A stretch of 64,000 bases of DNA from Narthecium ossifragum (Eukaryota > Streptophyta > Magnoliopsida > Dioscoreales > Nartheciaceae): contig OY986973.1 of assembly GCA_963920575.1 (NCBI GenBank), positions 20,751,851-20,815,850 on the forward strand. Reading direction: 5' to 3'. Each line of letters starts with the position of its first letter. Position 1 is the stretch's first letter. Below the pieces are notes generated by a model. The model was not told the DNA's origin and did no database searches. It saw nothing but the letters and a program-made list of their open reading frames with translations. Position numbers and translations under genes: made by a program. Shown here piece after piece: positions 36,346-47,472 of this stretch.

Positions 36346-37182
36346 TATGTTAAAGGTAGTCGTCATTTGAGGACACTGGACGATATCTATTGAAGTAGAC
36401 GAATTGTGATATTTTCTAATTTTTAATGCTATAGAATGAGTTTAAAACAATAGCTAAGTTACATTATTTATATTGTATGTTAATATGTTAAAATTTTCAA
36501 TCTGAACAGGTTTCATGTGTTGAAAATATAAAGAAGATTTTGCCAAATTTTTCCTGAAAAATAATGAGGTTCATCTGAAAAATAATAAGGAAACAATAAA
36601 GAACAAACACTCGTGTCTATAAAAAAAAACCTCCATATAAAACAATAGCTAATAATACATTTGCAGCGATTTTCCAATCCTTTTGATATGATAATTTATT
36701 ATATATTATAAAAACACATCTAATACTTTTAAAATGTATTTAAGATTCATTTTTTGAAGCGTTTAAACTCACTTTCAGCACCAACCAAACAACAGAAAGT
36801 CCAAAAGTCAGTTAACTCAGCTTCCACTCCAGCACCAACCAAACAGCAAAAACTGACATGTCACTTTACAGGACTCCACTTTGCAAAAGTCTGCACTCCA
36901 GAAAGTGACTCCAAACAGGCCCTTAAGAAAAAGTTCCGAGGGAGCAACATAAAGTAGTGTGTATGTTAACAAAAAATTCCGAGGGAACAACATCCATACA
37001 TCCCAACAAATTGGATCTCCTCTCAGCCCTCCTACGCACACGTGTTGTGCAAAGTATTAAAAAATAATAAATGAGGAGATTTGATTTCATCTCAAACCGC
37101 GACTCTCTCAGCCGTGAGAATCAAGCCAACGACTCTTCAAATTTCGGAAATCCCGCCTAACCTCTCCTAACAGGCTAACACC

Positions 37183-37190
37183 TATAAATA
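37183..37190 (+). promoter_or_regulatory. TATA box of the TGTAGACACC solo LTR
   Basis: TATAAATA lies in CTATAAATAGAGGG, about 525 bases before the LTR end. This marks a possible U3/R promoter reading away from the Harbinger element towards the LINE. Confidence 0.55.
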
Positions 37191-37984
37191 GAGGGGGAGG
37201 GGGGTGAATGGAGGCTAATAGATAGAAGGTTGAAGAAGGCTTGGAAAGGCTTGAAAGAGGCTTGGAGAGGAAGGAAATTTATTTCCTTGAAGACGCTGAG
37301 AGATAGAAGAAGGAAATTTATTTCCTTGAAGATCGTGCCATCAAACCAAAAGTCCAAAGCAAGAGATTCAAGGGTTCTTCATCGGCAACGAAGGTGCGGG
37401 TCGAAGGCTTAAGCCTTCACCCAAGATCCTTATTATTTCCTTTCTTCTTCCTCTTCTTATTTTTTCATTTTGGATGTAACGGGATTTTAAGGCCCGAATC
37501 CTTAATCAGGGGTTTTCTCTTTTGGGTTGTAATTGATGGGTTGCCAATCTCATCATCGGTATGCAGTTCCCAAAGAAAAGAGGATCTGCAGCTTGTGATG
37601 ATATTGGGAACTCAGGAGTGTTGTTCCCGCAAATCCCACCATGTAATTCAAACTTTTGATCACAATAAAATTAACAAATCTCGTTCCCCCGAGATCTCAA
37701 TTTTATTGTCGAACAGTTACGTCTACTTTAATAAAGACGTAACTTGAAGTTACGTCTTTAATGACAGGATTAAAAAAATGAAAGGCCACGCCAGCGTGGC
37801 GCTGACGTAGCCAAACCAGGCATACATCCATCAATATTTTCTTCAAAGGCATATTTTAATAATATTTTTTAAAAATAATATTATTTAAAAAAAATTTCCT
37901 AAAAATTTTATTCTTTAAATGGAAAAAATAATTAAGATAATAAATAAAACAGAGGACCCCTTCTTCATTTGACTATTGAGACCA

Positions 37985-38506
37985 TTTTTTTATTATTAAT
38001 TGAGTCGAAGGCTAGAACAAATTACAAACATACAAACTATAAGCCCGCAAGGATTCATGGGTCATACCCAGGTTCCATACACAAGTAGAGCCAGATACTC
38101 TGGACCATCTCGCCACTCTATCTGCATTTATATTGATAGATCCAGGGATAGCAACAAAGCCCACCAATTTAAACAAGATAGACACAACCCATGCTTCTTT
38201 CACCATAGTCTCCACCTTAGCCGGTCAACTCCTACTTCCATTAAAGATTTCCACCATCCATTTAAAGTCTGATTCCAAAAAAATTCTGTTCTCACCATGC
38301 ACCAAAACCCAACGTAGACCATGTAGAATGGCAGTCGCCTCCACCAAAAGTACAACACTTGCATGCACTTTCTCTCCTCTCAACCACTAAACAACCCCAT
38401 CGCGCCCTTCACAAACTGCACCAATAGCCGCGGATCCCTGCACAACGATGCATCAACAGGCACGACCATCATCTCGGCTACACTATCCCGGCGTTCCGCC
38501 TCTAAG
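37985..38506 (-). pseudogene. LINE ORF2 3' part: RNase H domain and tail
   Basis: Minus-strand frames give VDASLCRD, LLVEATAILHGLRW, IFLESDFKWMVE and ININADRVARWSRV, the layout of the RNase H domain that ends many plant L1 proteins. Stops and frameshifts interrupt it. Confidence 0.75.
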
Positions 38507-39373
38507 TAGGGGTGGCAATCCGGGTCATGACCCGTGAACCCGACCCGACCTGACCCGAGATAAACGGGTTTGGTATAAACGGGTTCGGGTCATAAACGGA
38601 TCGACCTATTTATGACCCGTTTATAAACGGGTCAGGTCGGGTTGACCCGCGGGTTAGGCGGGTCAACCTGTTAACCCGTGTTTAAGGGTTTAATTGTTAC
38701 TAACTTACTATGTTAAGCTTAGGCTGTTAGTGTTAGGCTTAGGCTGTTAATAGGCTATGACCCACTATTACTATTACTAACCCGGCGATCTTCCCCTACC
38801 TCCCCTCGCGATCTCAAATCTCCCCGGGCGATCTCCCTCTCACGTCCCTTGCCTCTCTGCTCCCCCACCGGGCGGCCGCCTGATCTCCCTCTCCCTCCAC
38901 TCCTCTCACCTCCCTTGCCTCTCTGCTCCCCCACCGGCCGCCCGATCTCCCTCTCCCTCCACTCCTCTCACCCTCCACTCCTCTCACCCTCTCCTCCTCC
39001 CTTGCCTCTCTGCTCCCCCCCGGCTCCCCGAGGTCACTCAGCGCCGACCATGACCGCCACCGACCACGAAGCCCCACTGCCATCCACGACTCAGATCTGG
39101 CTACTTCCCGGCCAGATATGTGACCCCTCGCCGCTACGACTCAGATCCGGCTGTTTCCCAGCCAGATCCGGCTGTTTCCCGGCCAGATCCGGGCGCCGGT
39201 GCCGAGCGTTGCCTCTCCCTCCTAGGGCGTGGCGGGTCAACCCGACCCGTTTATAAATGGGTCGGGTTTTGGTTTATAAACCTGACCTGTTTATTAAACG
39301 GGTCGGGTTCGGGTTTGGTCTTTATTAAACGGGTCAGTGTATGACCCGACCCGAACCCAAATTGCCACCCCTA
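38507..39373. mobile_element. Non-autonomous hAT element in the LINE
   Basis: TIRs TAGGGGTGGCAAT and ATTGCCACCCCTA are flanked by the perfect 8-bp TSD CCTCTAAG (38499-38506, 39374-39381). Subterminal parts are rich in GACCCG/CGGGTC and GGGTTTA motifs in both directions. The middle (38770-39240) is C/T-rich and resembles a captured GC-rich leader; no transposase is present. Confidence 0.93.
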
Positions 39374-39381
39374 CCTCTAAG

Positions 39382-39783
39382 TAAGGCCTTTTCCAAAACA
39401 GTGTGCCATATTCCTCTGCCTGCCGCAACACTTAACGAGCCACCACCTCCGCTGTATCAGCATGGCCCTCGAAGACTAGCGCATTACGGTTCTTCCACAC
39501 CATCCAAAGAGCATAGACAATCAAAGTCCTCAACCTCCTGCGACGCTGGTTCGACGAAGAGCACCTAAGAATCCCAATAAAACTCTCAGCAAACTAGGAG
39601 CACCAATCCGGCCAGTCCCGAGCAAGGAGAAAACCAAAAACACTTCTTGCAAAAGAGCATTCGATTAAGGCATGGTTAATAGTCTCGTTCTCTCTATAGA
39701 TAGGCAAAGACGCCACAAAGTCTCCCTGACTGGCAGCTTTCCTAGCAGCACCTTCCACACGAACTATCGCACACTTGGCCCGC
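39382..39783 (-). pseudogene. LINE ORF2 fragment: zinc-binding reverse-transcriptase end
   Basis: The minus strand reads ENETINHALIECSFARSVFG, then LRTLIVYALWMVWKNRNALVF, typical of the zf-RVT region between RT and RNase H. About 30-50 residues expected upstream are missing at the junction with the adjoining LTR element, which points to a local deletion. Confidence 0.75.
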
Positions 39784-41519
39784 TGATAAAGCTTGAAAAG
39801 TGTCGTTCCTTAACAAATCTACTCAAAATTACAAATTTATAATCAAACTACTAACTAACTACTTTAGGGGTAGATAGCAGTGAGTCCGAGTCGAATCCAC
39901 AGGGAATGCGTAGGAAAGTAATTAAATTACTAAACTCGAACTAAGTATTCCTACCGATAAGTTGGGAAAAGATCCAGAATTGAAATTAAACTAAGTTTAT
40001 ACTAAATGATTAATAAATACGAGAAAAGGTACCAGGGAATTCTTAATCAATAACCAGGATTCGATCAGGTCTTCCTAAGATCAGGGCACATTAATCACGC
40101 TGAATGGCTTTCCTAATAGTTGATAAGTAAATGGCTAGTTCTCCTTATCATTCAACAAGTTCTGGTTAGGATTCCTTGTTGGCAAGAACAATTATCTAAA
40201 TGTCAGTGACTGAATGATTAGATACGTTCACTGCTAATAAACCCTCTTATTAGGATGAATTCATCGCAAATAGTAGTACTGATATGGATTTAGGTGTAAG
40301 ATCAAGATGGCTTAGCATCTTGATGGCCAAATCTACAAAAGTAGGATGTATGAAGGATTAGGAATAGAATGTAGTGGGACTAGCACTACTATAGTGGAAC
40401 TAGCACTATACAATCCCTAACCACGAAGAAGATTTCATCCGATATACCATGGGACTAGCATGATCCTCTTATTTGGATGAATCCAATCCAAGCCCAAGCA
40501 TACACAAACTCCGGAATCAAGTACAAACAAGAACAATCCATACATCCAGCAAGAAATCGACACCAAGGTATAAAAGAAATAGAAATCAATCCATACAAGC
40601 CAATCAATAATGTATATAAGCCCTAGATCTAAGAAATCCCTAATAGAAACCCTAGCTACATCATAAGAATCACATGGTAAAATGTTTAGCTATTCATCTT
40701 TAGGAAGGAGATCCGTCGATGAAGGTTGTCGCCACGCTCCACCCATGGATCTTCCCCCAAAGATCTAACCTAACTTATGTAAAAGAAGGAAGAAAAAGAA
40801 CCAAGAAGACTCAGCCAAAAGGCCAAGGAAGAGCCCCCAAAAAACCCTAAAAGATGCCTATTTATAGCCTTAAGTGTCTCCATCCTCGGATTAGATCTAA
40901 ACCATTAATTTTCTTCACTGGGAAGGTAGGATCGATCCCTCCAGAGGTGTAGGATCGATCCTATTCATCAAAATCTTCAATTTCTGGCTACGCCCGAGTC
41001 GGATCGATCCTTCCAAGGGTGTCGGATCGATCCTACTCAGTAGGAGGGATAGTAGGATCGATCCTACTATGATCCTCTGAAAAATATGCGTTCTGTCAGT
41101 CTGCTGCATAGATGGATCGATCCTACTAGGGAGATGGATCGATTTTCCTTTCCTGAGTATTTACTGTTCTGCTATCCAGACTGCGCCATCGGTACTAAAA
41201 ATGTCATAATTTCTTCTAGGAAACTCGGAATCACGAACCGTAAACTTCTCCCGAAACTACACTTCAAGAACTTTCCAACCATATATGGCACATAATCTGG
41301 TTCTTCTTGAGAAAGTACAGTTTAATCTTCAAAGCTACTCCATCTTCATTCCTTTGCTCCTATCAGGTCTTTATTTGTTCGTTTTAGCACCAAACATGAT
41401 CTAATCGTCATTGAAGGCTCTTATACCTGAAATACATCATAGACTATCAAAATAGCATTGCTCGGAGACTAACGAGACCTAGTTAAAAGGGTGATTTGTG
41501 CACTTTTCACGTCTTATCA
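39784..41519 (-). repeat. Family A LTR with TATA box and GGATCGATCC array
   Basis: On the minus strand a TATAAATA box lies at 40866-40859. Seven copies of GGATCGATCC or close variants lie at 40928-41140, 60-280 bases upstream of the TATA box, in the U3 region. Confidence 0.7.
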
Positions 41520-42084
41520 CACCCCCCAACTTTATCTTTGCTAGTCCTCGAGCAAAGCAAGATAAAACTAAAAATAAAGAAGTAAACCTAACTAGCCACT
41601 TTCGTAGGTCTCATGATTACACTTAGCATATGTAATAAGCTTTTAAACCCCTGGGTGGCCCCAGTCGAGGAGCTATAGTCTCTTGAGGGTTTCCAGCGAT
41701 GATACCCACAAACATCTATACATCCCCTTTAACATGTCATCAGAACTCCATTATAATACTCATTAATTCCAATGCATCAACCAGAAATAATATCCATGAA
41801 TATATTCTTTAATTCATATTCACATAAAAGTAGAGCAAATCAAAACGTGTCATAGCACAGTTTCAATACTTCAACATATTTAACCATGACTCAAAAAAAT
41901 AACTTTGACTCTCTAGTGTGTGAATTTGGTTTCACATGTATCAGAATATCCATTATATCCAAACATTCAACTATTCAAGATTACAATCCTCAGTAAGCAC
42001 ATATTTTCCACTATCACATAACAATAACTGTTTCTTTTTTTTTTTCTTTTTTTTTCTTTTTTTTTTTTTTTTGACAAGGAAAAT

Positions 42085-42240
42085 CACCCGTTTTACGCGA
42101 ACAACATGCTGATCAGGCACATTACCCGGTTACTAAGATGAAATCATGTTATTTTTTTTTCATTCATAAGGACTTTCAACCGTTTTACGCGAACACCATG
42201 CTGATCAGGCACCCTACCCGGTTACTAAGTTGAAAGCCTT
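42085..42240. repeat. Direct repeat of about 60 bp, spacing about 93 bp, next to a poly-T tract
   Basis: CCGTTTTACGCGAACA(A/C)CATGCTGATCAGGCAC...ACCCGGTTACTAAG occurs twice, near 42088 and 42181. A T-rich tract (about 42030-42072) precedes the first copy. The function is unknown; it lies in the non-coding interior of the family A element. Confidence 0.8.
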
Positions 42241-43265
42241 ACACTTGCCAATATATTTATTTGTTGCGAACAGAAAATTGCATGTATTCATGTATCTTCT
42301 GTGACATGACAGAGAACTGTAGATCTATCATATTCTCATGCTCAGAATCTAACTTCAACTCCTAAACATGTGAAAGTGCTCAAGTGCAATAAGATCTGTC
42401 AAGTTATCCCTAAATCATGGTAAAAGTGTTAAAATATAGAACTTATGTCATGCATAGCTAAATTTACTAAATCTTATATGATATATAAATTTCTGAATAA
42501 TTCATACGACAAATTTCTAAATCAAGCATCTTTATCAATAAGTCTCATAATTTCATTCTTCTGACATAATTCAGGGGATGTATAATAGTTGGTTATCATA
42601 AAATAAATAAACATGAATTCCTAGAATTCTACCCCCAACTTAAATGTAATTGTCCCCAATTACACTAAGTCATAAAAATAAATCAAAGAATATAGGGTAG
42701 AGATAACCTGTAGAGGCTTCGTAAGAGAAAGTAACCTTGGTGATAAAAATAAAAACAGATTTACGGATCAAGATTGGTCGTGAAAACCAAGTAATGTCGT
42801 GATGTCAACCTGCTGGTTGTGGATGTGCATGCCATAGCATATATGCACTGTAAAATCAGAGAAGGAATATCCCATGATTGCATTTATGGAAAGTGAAGAA
42901 TAAGCATAAAAATTGTAGAAAAATTGGGCAGCATTTCCTCTATTTATTCAATAAGCACAAGGGCTGTACAAAATTTTCATTACATCTATATTAACATTCA
43001 CATCCACATATATAGTGCCACATACATATTGCCCCACCGCCACATCCACATTCACATATATATAGCCACCCACACAGGGGGCACATCCCCATAGCCAAAA
43101 TCCATTGTATAATTAAAAGGATCATGCTGTCAAAAGAGTACAAAATACATGCCCGAGAGTACGTAAATAACGCGAATCCCGACCCAAAAGCAAAATATGA
43201 AGCTTGAAAAGTAACTCTAATTACAATAACGCGATCTCCTCCACGACACTTTTCAAGTCGTATCA

Positions 43266-44211
43266 CAAGTCATATGCCCGGAAGCTGCCAAATACTACTC
43301 TAGATGTTCTCTCCCTCCAAGACCCCAATCAACCTCTCTAATCGTAATGAGAACAAGTAAGCAAATGCCTCAGAGATGCTACCTCCCTTCCCAAAAGCCC
43401 AACAACAAATATCCCTACGGAAAATGATTCCAACTTGCTTGATCTCCTGAACCAACTCCGAATGGAAGAGAGAATTAAGTTTTTCCTCATCCCACCTGCC
43501 ATCAGTCATCAAGTCCCCTACCAGAGCATCTACACATCCCACAATATTAACCAAAGTTGGTCGCCTGTGGAGAGGTTCTCTCAGCAATCATGAATCATAG
43601 AGCACAATCAACTTGCTATTCATACCAGGTTTGCATGCCAAGCCATGCTTCAAGGAATCGGCAACATCACACATAAATTTCCAATGGAAAGAAGCAAAGC
43701 TTTTAACTTCTCGTTTAGAAGGTAGTAACTCTTTCCAACCATACTTAGCTCTTGCTACTAGAGACCAAATGGTTTGTTCATGCTCCAGGAAAGTAGCCAT
43801 TCTCCGCATCCTCAACGCCTTCTGCCACACTCCAAGGTTCCTCAAACCTAGGTCTCCCATTTCACCTGCTTTGCAAACATTCTTCCAAGCCACTATACCA
43901 AAGCCAGATTTCCTTCCTCCCCCATAAGAACTCTAGGCAAATCGTTTCCATGTTCTTAATCACACCTGTCGGAATATGAGTGGTCATCATCATGAAAGCC
44001 GGAATTGCTTGGAGCAAAGACTTGACCAACACAACCCTCCCTGCTTCGGAAATGTGCTTTCCCTGCCAACCTTGGACCATGTTCACTATTTTCTCAAGAA
44101 TTGGGGAAAAATCAGCCACCTTTAGTTTTTTATCACTCAACAGGACTCCCAAATATGTTCAATTGCCATTCGCCTCTGCAAGGGACAGTTTTTGACAAAT
44201 CACACCCTTAA
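43266..44211 (-). pseudogene. LINE ORF2 fragment: C-terminal part of reverse transcriptase
   Basis: The minus strand gives GVLLSDKKLKVADFSPILEKI, WQGKHISEAGRVVLVKSLL, IPAFMMMTTHIPTGV and ARAKYGWKELLPSK, the standard order after the RT palm in plant L1 elements. Stops and frameshifts break it into three frames. Confidence 0.85.
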
Positions 44212-44426
44212 TGTGAGGACCCGTCCCTCTCCTCCTGTGGCTTGCTGTGGGCCGCAAGGGCAATTTGGTAAATTGCACATTGTCGGCTAGTTTCACACTC
44301 GCGCTTGTACACACACTGACCATATTTGTGAAAATGTAAGCTTAGAATGGTTAGTTGGCCCCGGGATCGAAAGATCCGGGCTTGGGCTTGAGTTTTTGGC
44401 CCAAGTCTAGCTTTCTGGACAAGTGG

Positions 44427-45152
44427 GATCGATCCTCTCTAGCTAAGAGATCGATCTCCTTGTGCCAAAAAGTCAAACCCGTTCTAGCAAGGAAGATCGA
44501 TCTCTTCTCATAGGGAGATCAATCTCCCTTATGTCGGTTCGTTTGCCTATAAAGCAAACGAGATCGTTATCCTTTGATTTTTTGGGATTTCCGAGATTTT
44601 AAGCCGTGTTCTTGCTGGATCTGAGCTCGTTTGAGGAAGATCTAAGGCCTAGCTGCTTGGATTTAAGCCGCTCTTACTCCGGTAGGGATTCCTACCTACT
44701 TTTATTTCGGGGTTTTGAGTTTTCCGATTTGATTCGTGTTGTTTTGCTTAGATCTATCTGTATACATGGTTATTCTTCGTGTTTTCACCGGTTTTGGACT
44801 CGTGGGATCTTGATCTATCAGATCCCAGAGTTTGGTTAGGTCTGGAAGTGTTTTCCGGCGGTATTCCTCGTCGGAAGCACGCCGGAGAACCCATTGGGAT
44901 CGATCCCCTTGAGAAGGGAGATCGATCTCTTCTGGTGCGTCGCGCCCAGCCCGAGCGAGATCGATCCCCTTGAGAAGGGAGATCGATCCCCTTGAGAAGG
45001 GAGATCGATCTCTTGGTGGTTGGTGGCGATGAGTCCCTGGTCACGAGGAAGATCGATCCCCTTGGGAAGGGAGATCGATCCCCTTCGGTTGACAGGGACG
45101 AGTTTTCCCTAAGTACTAAGAGATCGATCCCCTTGGGAAGGGAGATCAATCC
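44427..45152. repeat. Array of GATCGATC palindromes in the family B LTR
   Basis: Three clear units lie before the TATA box (44427-44525) and about eight after it (44895-45152), nearly all GAGATCGATCTC or GGGATCGATCCC. Neighbouring units pair through arms such as CCCCTTGAGAAGGG, so longer hairpins can form. Two units have decayed to GATCAATC. Confidence 0.85.
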
Positions 45153-45403
45153 CTTAGTGGCTGAAGGGTGTTTTAAGTGGGTTTTTGCCCGCGGGGCTTT
45201 GTATGACGGTTTTCCTTATTGTCTTAATACTTGGTACATATGCTTAAGCATGCTAGCCCTATAATAGGGCAGTGGTGAACCGGGAGAGTGATGACTCCCG
45301 GGATGTTTAGAATAAACGGGCGGGTAGCCCTACAGCTTTCCATAGCCTTGCATGTCGGCGTGCGCCGAGGGCTCTATCTGCTATATTTGTGAGCTGTTGT
45401 TTG

Positions 45404-46459
45404 TGTTAGCCCAGATATTGTTTTGATGATGTCAATATATATTTGATGATAAAACAATGATTTAATATTATTATCCCTTAATTTGGAAAGCATTAAAATC
45501 ATATTTATTGAGCTTTTGTACTGACGGTCGATGCGACGGACGATGCATGGATCGACCGTGGAATATGGCGGTTGATGGAAGGATCGACCGCGGAAGCTAA
45601 ACATGGGAATATAGGCGACGGTCGATGTCACAGTCGATGGGACGGTCGACCGTGAGGTGTGACGGTCGATGGACTGATCGACCGTGGCCTATGTGACTTG
45701 GCTCGAAGGAGCGACGGTCGATCGGTGTATCGACCAAGGGAAGCGGTTTTCCAGACAGAGCCTGACAGACGATGTCACGATCGATGGGACGGTCGACCGT
45801 GAGGCGTGACGGTCGATAGGTGGATCGACCATGGCTCAAGGAAAGCTTGGCGGACGATGCCACGGACGATGCGACGGTCGACCGTGAGCCCAGAAAAGAG
45901 CCGTTAAAGAGCCGTTGCAGGAGAAAGAAATAGCCGTTGGGAGGCTATTTGGAGGGGTTGGAGGCTCAGTTATATAAGAGAAAGTCCAGCAAACTTGCCA
46001 AGGACTTAGAGGGAGCTAAGGGATTATTGTAATAATATTCTAGCAAGTTTCTATCTCTTATTAGTGAGCTAAACCTTTGTAAAACTACTTCAAGTGTGAA
46101 GTAGACTTTGAGAGAGATCCAATAGTGAGATTGGAGAGATTGTTGGTTACCAAGCACCCGTAAGCTTGGTGGATAGGTTGCCAAGCACCCGTAAGCTTGG
46201 TGGAAGCTTGTAAGAGGTCTTGCAAGTAGTGGAACCCCAAGGAGGCCCTTGGGAGAAGTGGACGTAGGCATGGTTGGCCGAACCACTATAAAAATTATGG
46301 TGCAATCTCTCTAACTCTCCTCTATCCTTCTATTTATTTGCTTAATTATCTATTCATATCATTTACAAGCATACAAGTTTATTAGACTCCTCCTATCTAA
46401 GTTTTTCTTTATCGATCATTGTTTAAAGCCTAAGATTACTCCCCCCTCTTAGTGCTTCA
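45404..46459 (+). mobile_element. Copia-like solo LTR (possibly Sirevirus-like) nested in the family B LTR
   Basis: It begins TGTTAGCCCAGATATTG, ends CTCTTAGTGCTTCA and is flanked by the perfect TSD GTTTG (45399-45403, 46460-46464). A TATATAA box lies at 45971-45977. The opening TTTTGATGATGTCAA and the C-rich end resemble Sirevirus LTRs; this assignment is from memory of the family. Near 46146-46205 a 31-base unit containing CCAAGCACCCGTAAGCTTGG is duplicated in tandem. Confidence 0.85.
45520..45890. repeat. Array of GTCGAT...ATCGAC hairpins in the Copia-like solo LTR
   Basis: About eight units of the form ACGGTCGAT, six variable bases, ATCGACCGT (or GTCGACCGT) lie just upstream of the TATA box at 45971. 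Each can fold into a hairpin with arms of about 8-10 bp. The same form occurs in the Gypsy LTR at 50870-51230. Confidence 0.88.
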
Positions 46460-47472
46460 GTTTGCGGGGTTGTTTCCCGGTGCAGGTGTTGTGGTGGACT
46501 GCTGGTAGTTGGTGGTGGTACCACTGCAGCAGTCCCTAGACTTTAAATATTGTTCACTACCCCGGGCCGACAGGGTGCCGTGCCCAGACCTTGTATTTAT
46601 ATCATCACATCATGTTGCATGCTTACATGTATTATTCTGCGCATGTTCTTATCATGCATTGTGTTGTGCACTAGTTGCATCTGTTTAGGGCGTTGCCGAT
46701 CCGGGGCTTCCGGGTAGCCCGGATCTATCTCTTAGGACCGTTGCGGGTAGCTTGGTTCAGGACTCGATTTGTAGTATTCAGTCGTTTTCGATGATAGGGT
46801 TAGGTGACTTGAATACTGATGTTGCTTGATGTTTAGAGGTCGTGTCGGCCTCGAGCCAAGTCCTGAGGTGTAGCCGGCGTCCGGCAGTCTTTGACTCTTG
46901 AGTGGGGCCACTCAGCGGTGTTCTTTCCGCCAGTAGTGTTCGCGGTCATGCTGTGAGTCCGCAGTGCTGGGAGCCTGCGTTCTGGGACGTCCGGTGGGGT
47001 TATGGGACCCCTGTGATACATCTAGGCTTTGCTTGGGGGCGACGCTATTGTGTTCCCTCCCTTGTGAGTGTCGTAGTGTAGTGTCCATGCTGAGCTTAGT
47101 GCTCACTCCTAGCCGGGCTGCGTTTTGCAGGTGCTGGCGCGAGCTCTTCTTCGGTCGCCCATACCGGGCAGGTGTTTGGTGACGTGGCGGCGTCTGGCGG
47201 TGCTTGAGAGGTGGCGATCATACCGTTTTACCTTTTTGTTATAGATAGTCTCCTACGGGAGTGATAAATGTATAACTTCCCTATTTGAGGTTTTGTATCT
47301 ATTTCAGTTCCAGTGTTTGAGGTTTGTAATTGTTGTTAATACAGGATGATTATGACTTGTTAGGATAACCACTACGATTAGAGGGAAACCTCGCCAAAAT
47401 TTTCCGCAGTAGGTTAGGTTCCGGTTCGCGTCGCCCGGCCCGGTTGGGCCTACGCGGGTCGGGGCGCGACAA

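Larger units (their letters stand above)
26381..36922 (+). mobile_element. PIF/Harbinger DNA transposon, two-gene, with a nested Helitron
   Basis: TIRs start GGGCCTGTTTGG and end CCAAACAGGCCC, flanked by the 3-bp duplication TTA (26378-26380, 36923-36925), the standard PIF/Harbinger target. It carries a DDE transposase and a Myb-like gene in the same direction, as these elements do, and a third small frame. Length without the Helitron is about 5.9 kb. Bases 26660-28255 are a CT-rich leader (repeats of TCTCCTCTCCGTCGG) followed by a probable leader intron starting at CAG|GTTAGATC (26948) with repeats of GGATCTATGGATTTG. Confidence 0.93.
25522..37715 (+). mobile_element. Solo LTR (probably Gypsy) inside the MULE, split by a Harbinger element
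   Basis: It starts TGTAGACACC, ends GTCGAACA and is flanked on both sides by GTTAC (25517-25521 and 37716-37720). No internal retrotransposon coding region is present; all protein-coding DNA inside belongs to the nested Harbinger. Removing that leaves 1.65 kb, typical of one long LTR left after recombination between two LTRs. The first 850 bases carry many AAGGGTATTTTGGTCA-like stretches. Confidence 0.88.
23730..37899. mobile_element. Mutator-like element (MULE) with long TIRs, split by a nested solo LTR
   Basis: The left TIR (23730-24026) is the reverse complement of the right TIR, which is itself cut in two: 25388-25521 and 37721-37899. Both ends read GGAAATTTTTTTTAAATAAT from outside in and contain several copies of GACGTAACTTG facing CAAGTTACGTC. 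The flanks TAAAAAATT and TAAAAATTT form a 9-bp TSD with one mismatch, as expected for Mutator elements. Without the nested DNA the element is about 2 kb. It has no transposase; it carries a fragment of a plant-mobile-domain gene. Confidence 0.88.
39784..43265 (-). mobile_element. Non-coding LTR retrotransposon remnant ('family A'), minus orientation
   Basis: A 1.74-kb LTR occupies 39784-41519; on the minus strand it starts TGATAAGACGTGAAAAGTG and ends CACTTTTCAAGCTTTATCA. The tract AAAGTTGGGGGGTG immediately precedes it (polypurine tract). The remaining 41520-43265 has no coding frames and ends TGATACGACTTGAAAAGTG, resembling an LTR start but not continuing like the full LTR. No TSD is visible and LINE sequence is missing at the left junction. 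It is best read as a deleted Gypsy-type or LARD element. Confidence 0.65.
44212..47471 (+). mobile_element. Family B LTR (Gypsy-type), plus orientation, in the LINE, split by a Copia-like solo LTR
   Basis: It starts TGTGAGGACCCGTCC and ends GGGGCGCGACA; without the nested solo LTR it is 2.2 kb, the same size as the clean copy at 54468-56648, whose ends are the same. The direct repeat CCTTAA lies at both borders, but each copy is one base away from the LTR end on one side, so the TSD is slightly irregular. A TATA box lies at 44548-44553. There is no coding DNA, so this is a solo LTR. Confidence 0.82.

Noticed and set aside
37183..37747. Possible host gene after the TATA box at 37183
   Set aside because: The stretch lies inside the GTTAC-flanked solo LTR; leader-like sequence there is the LTR's own transcript start.
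44427..45152. Regularly repeated palindromes as a CRISPR-like array
   Set aside because: Units are short palindromes with irregular, related spacers inside a plant LTR; there are no cas genes and this is eukaryotic DNA.
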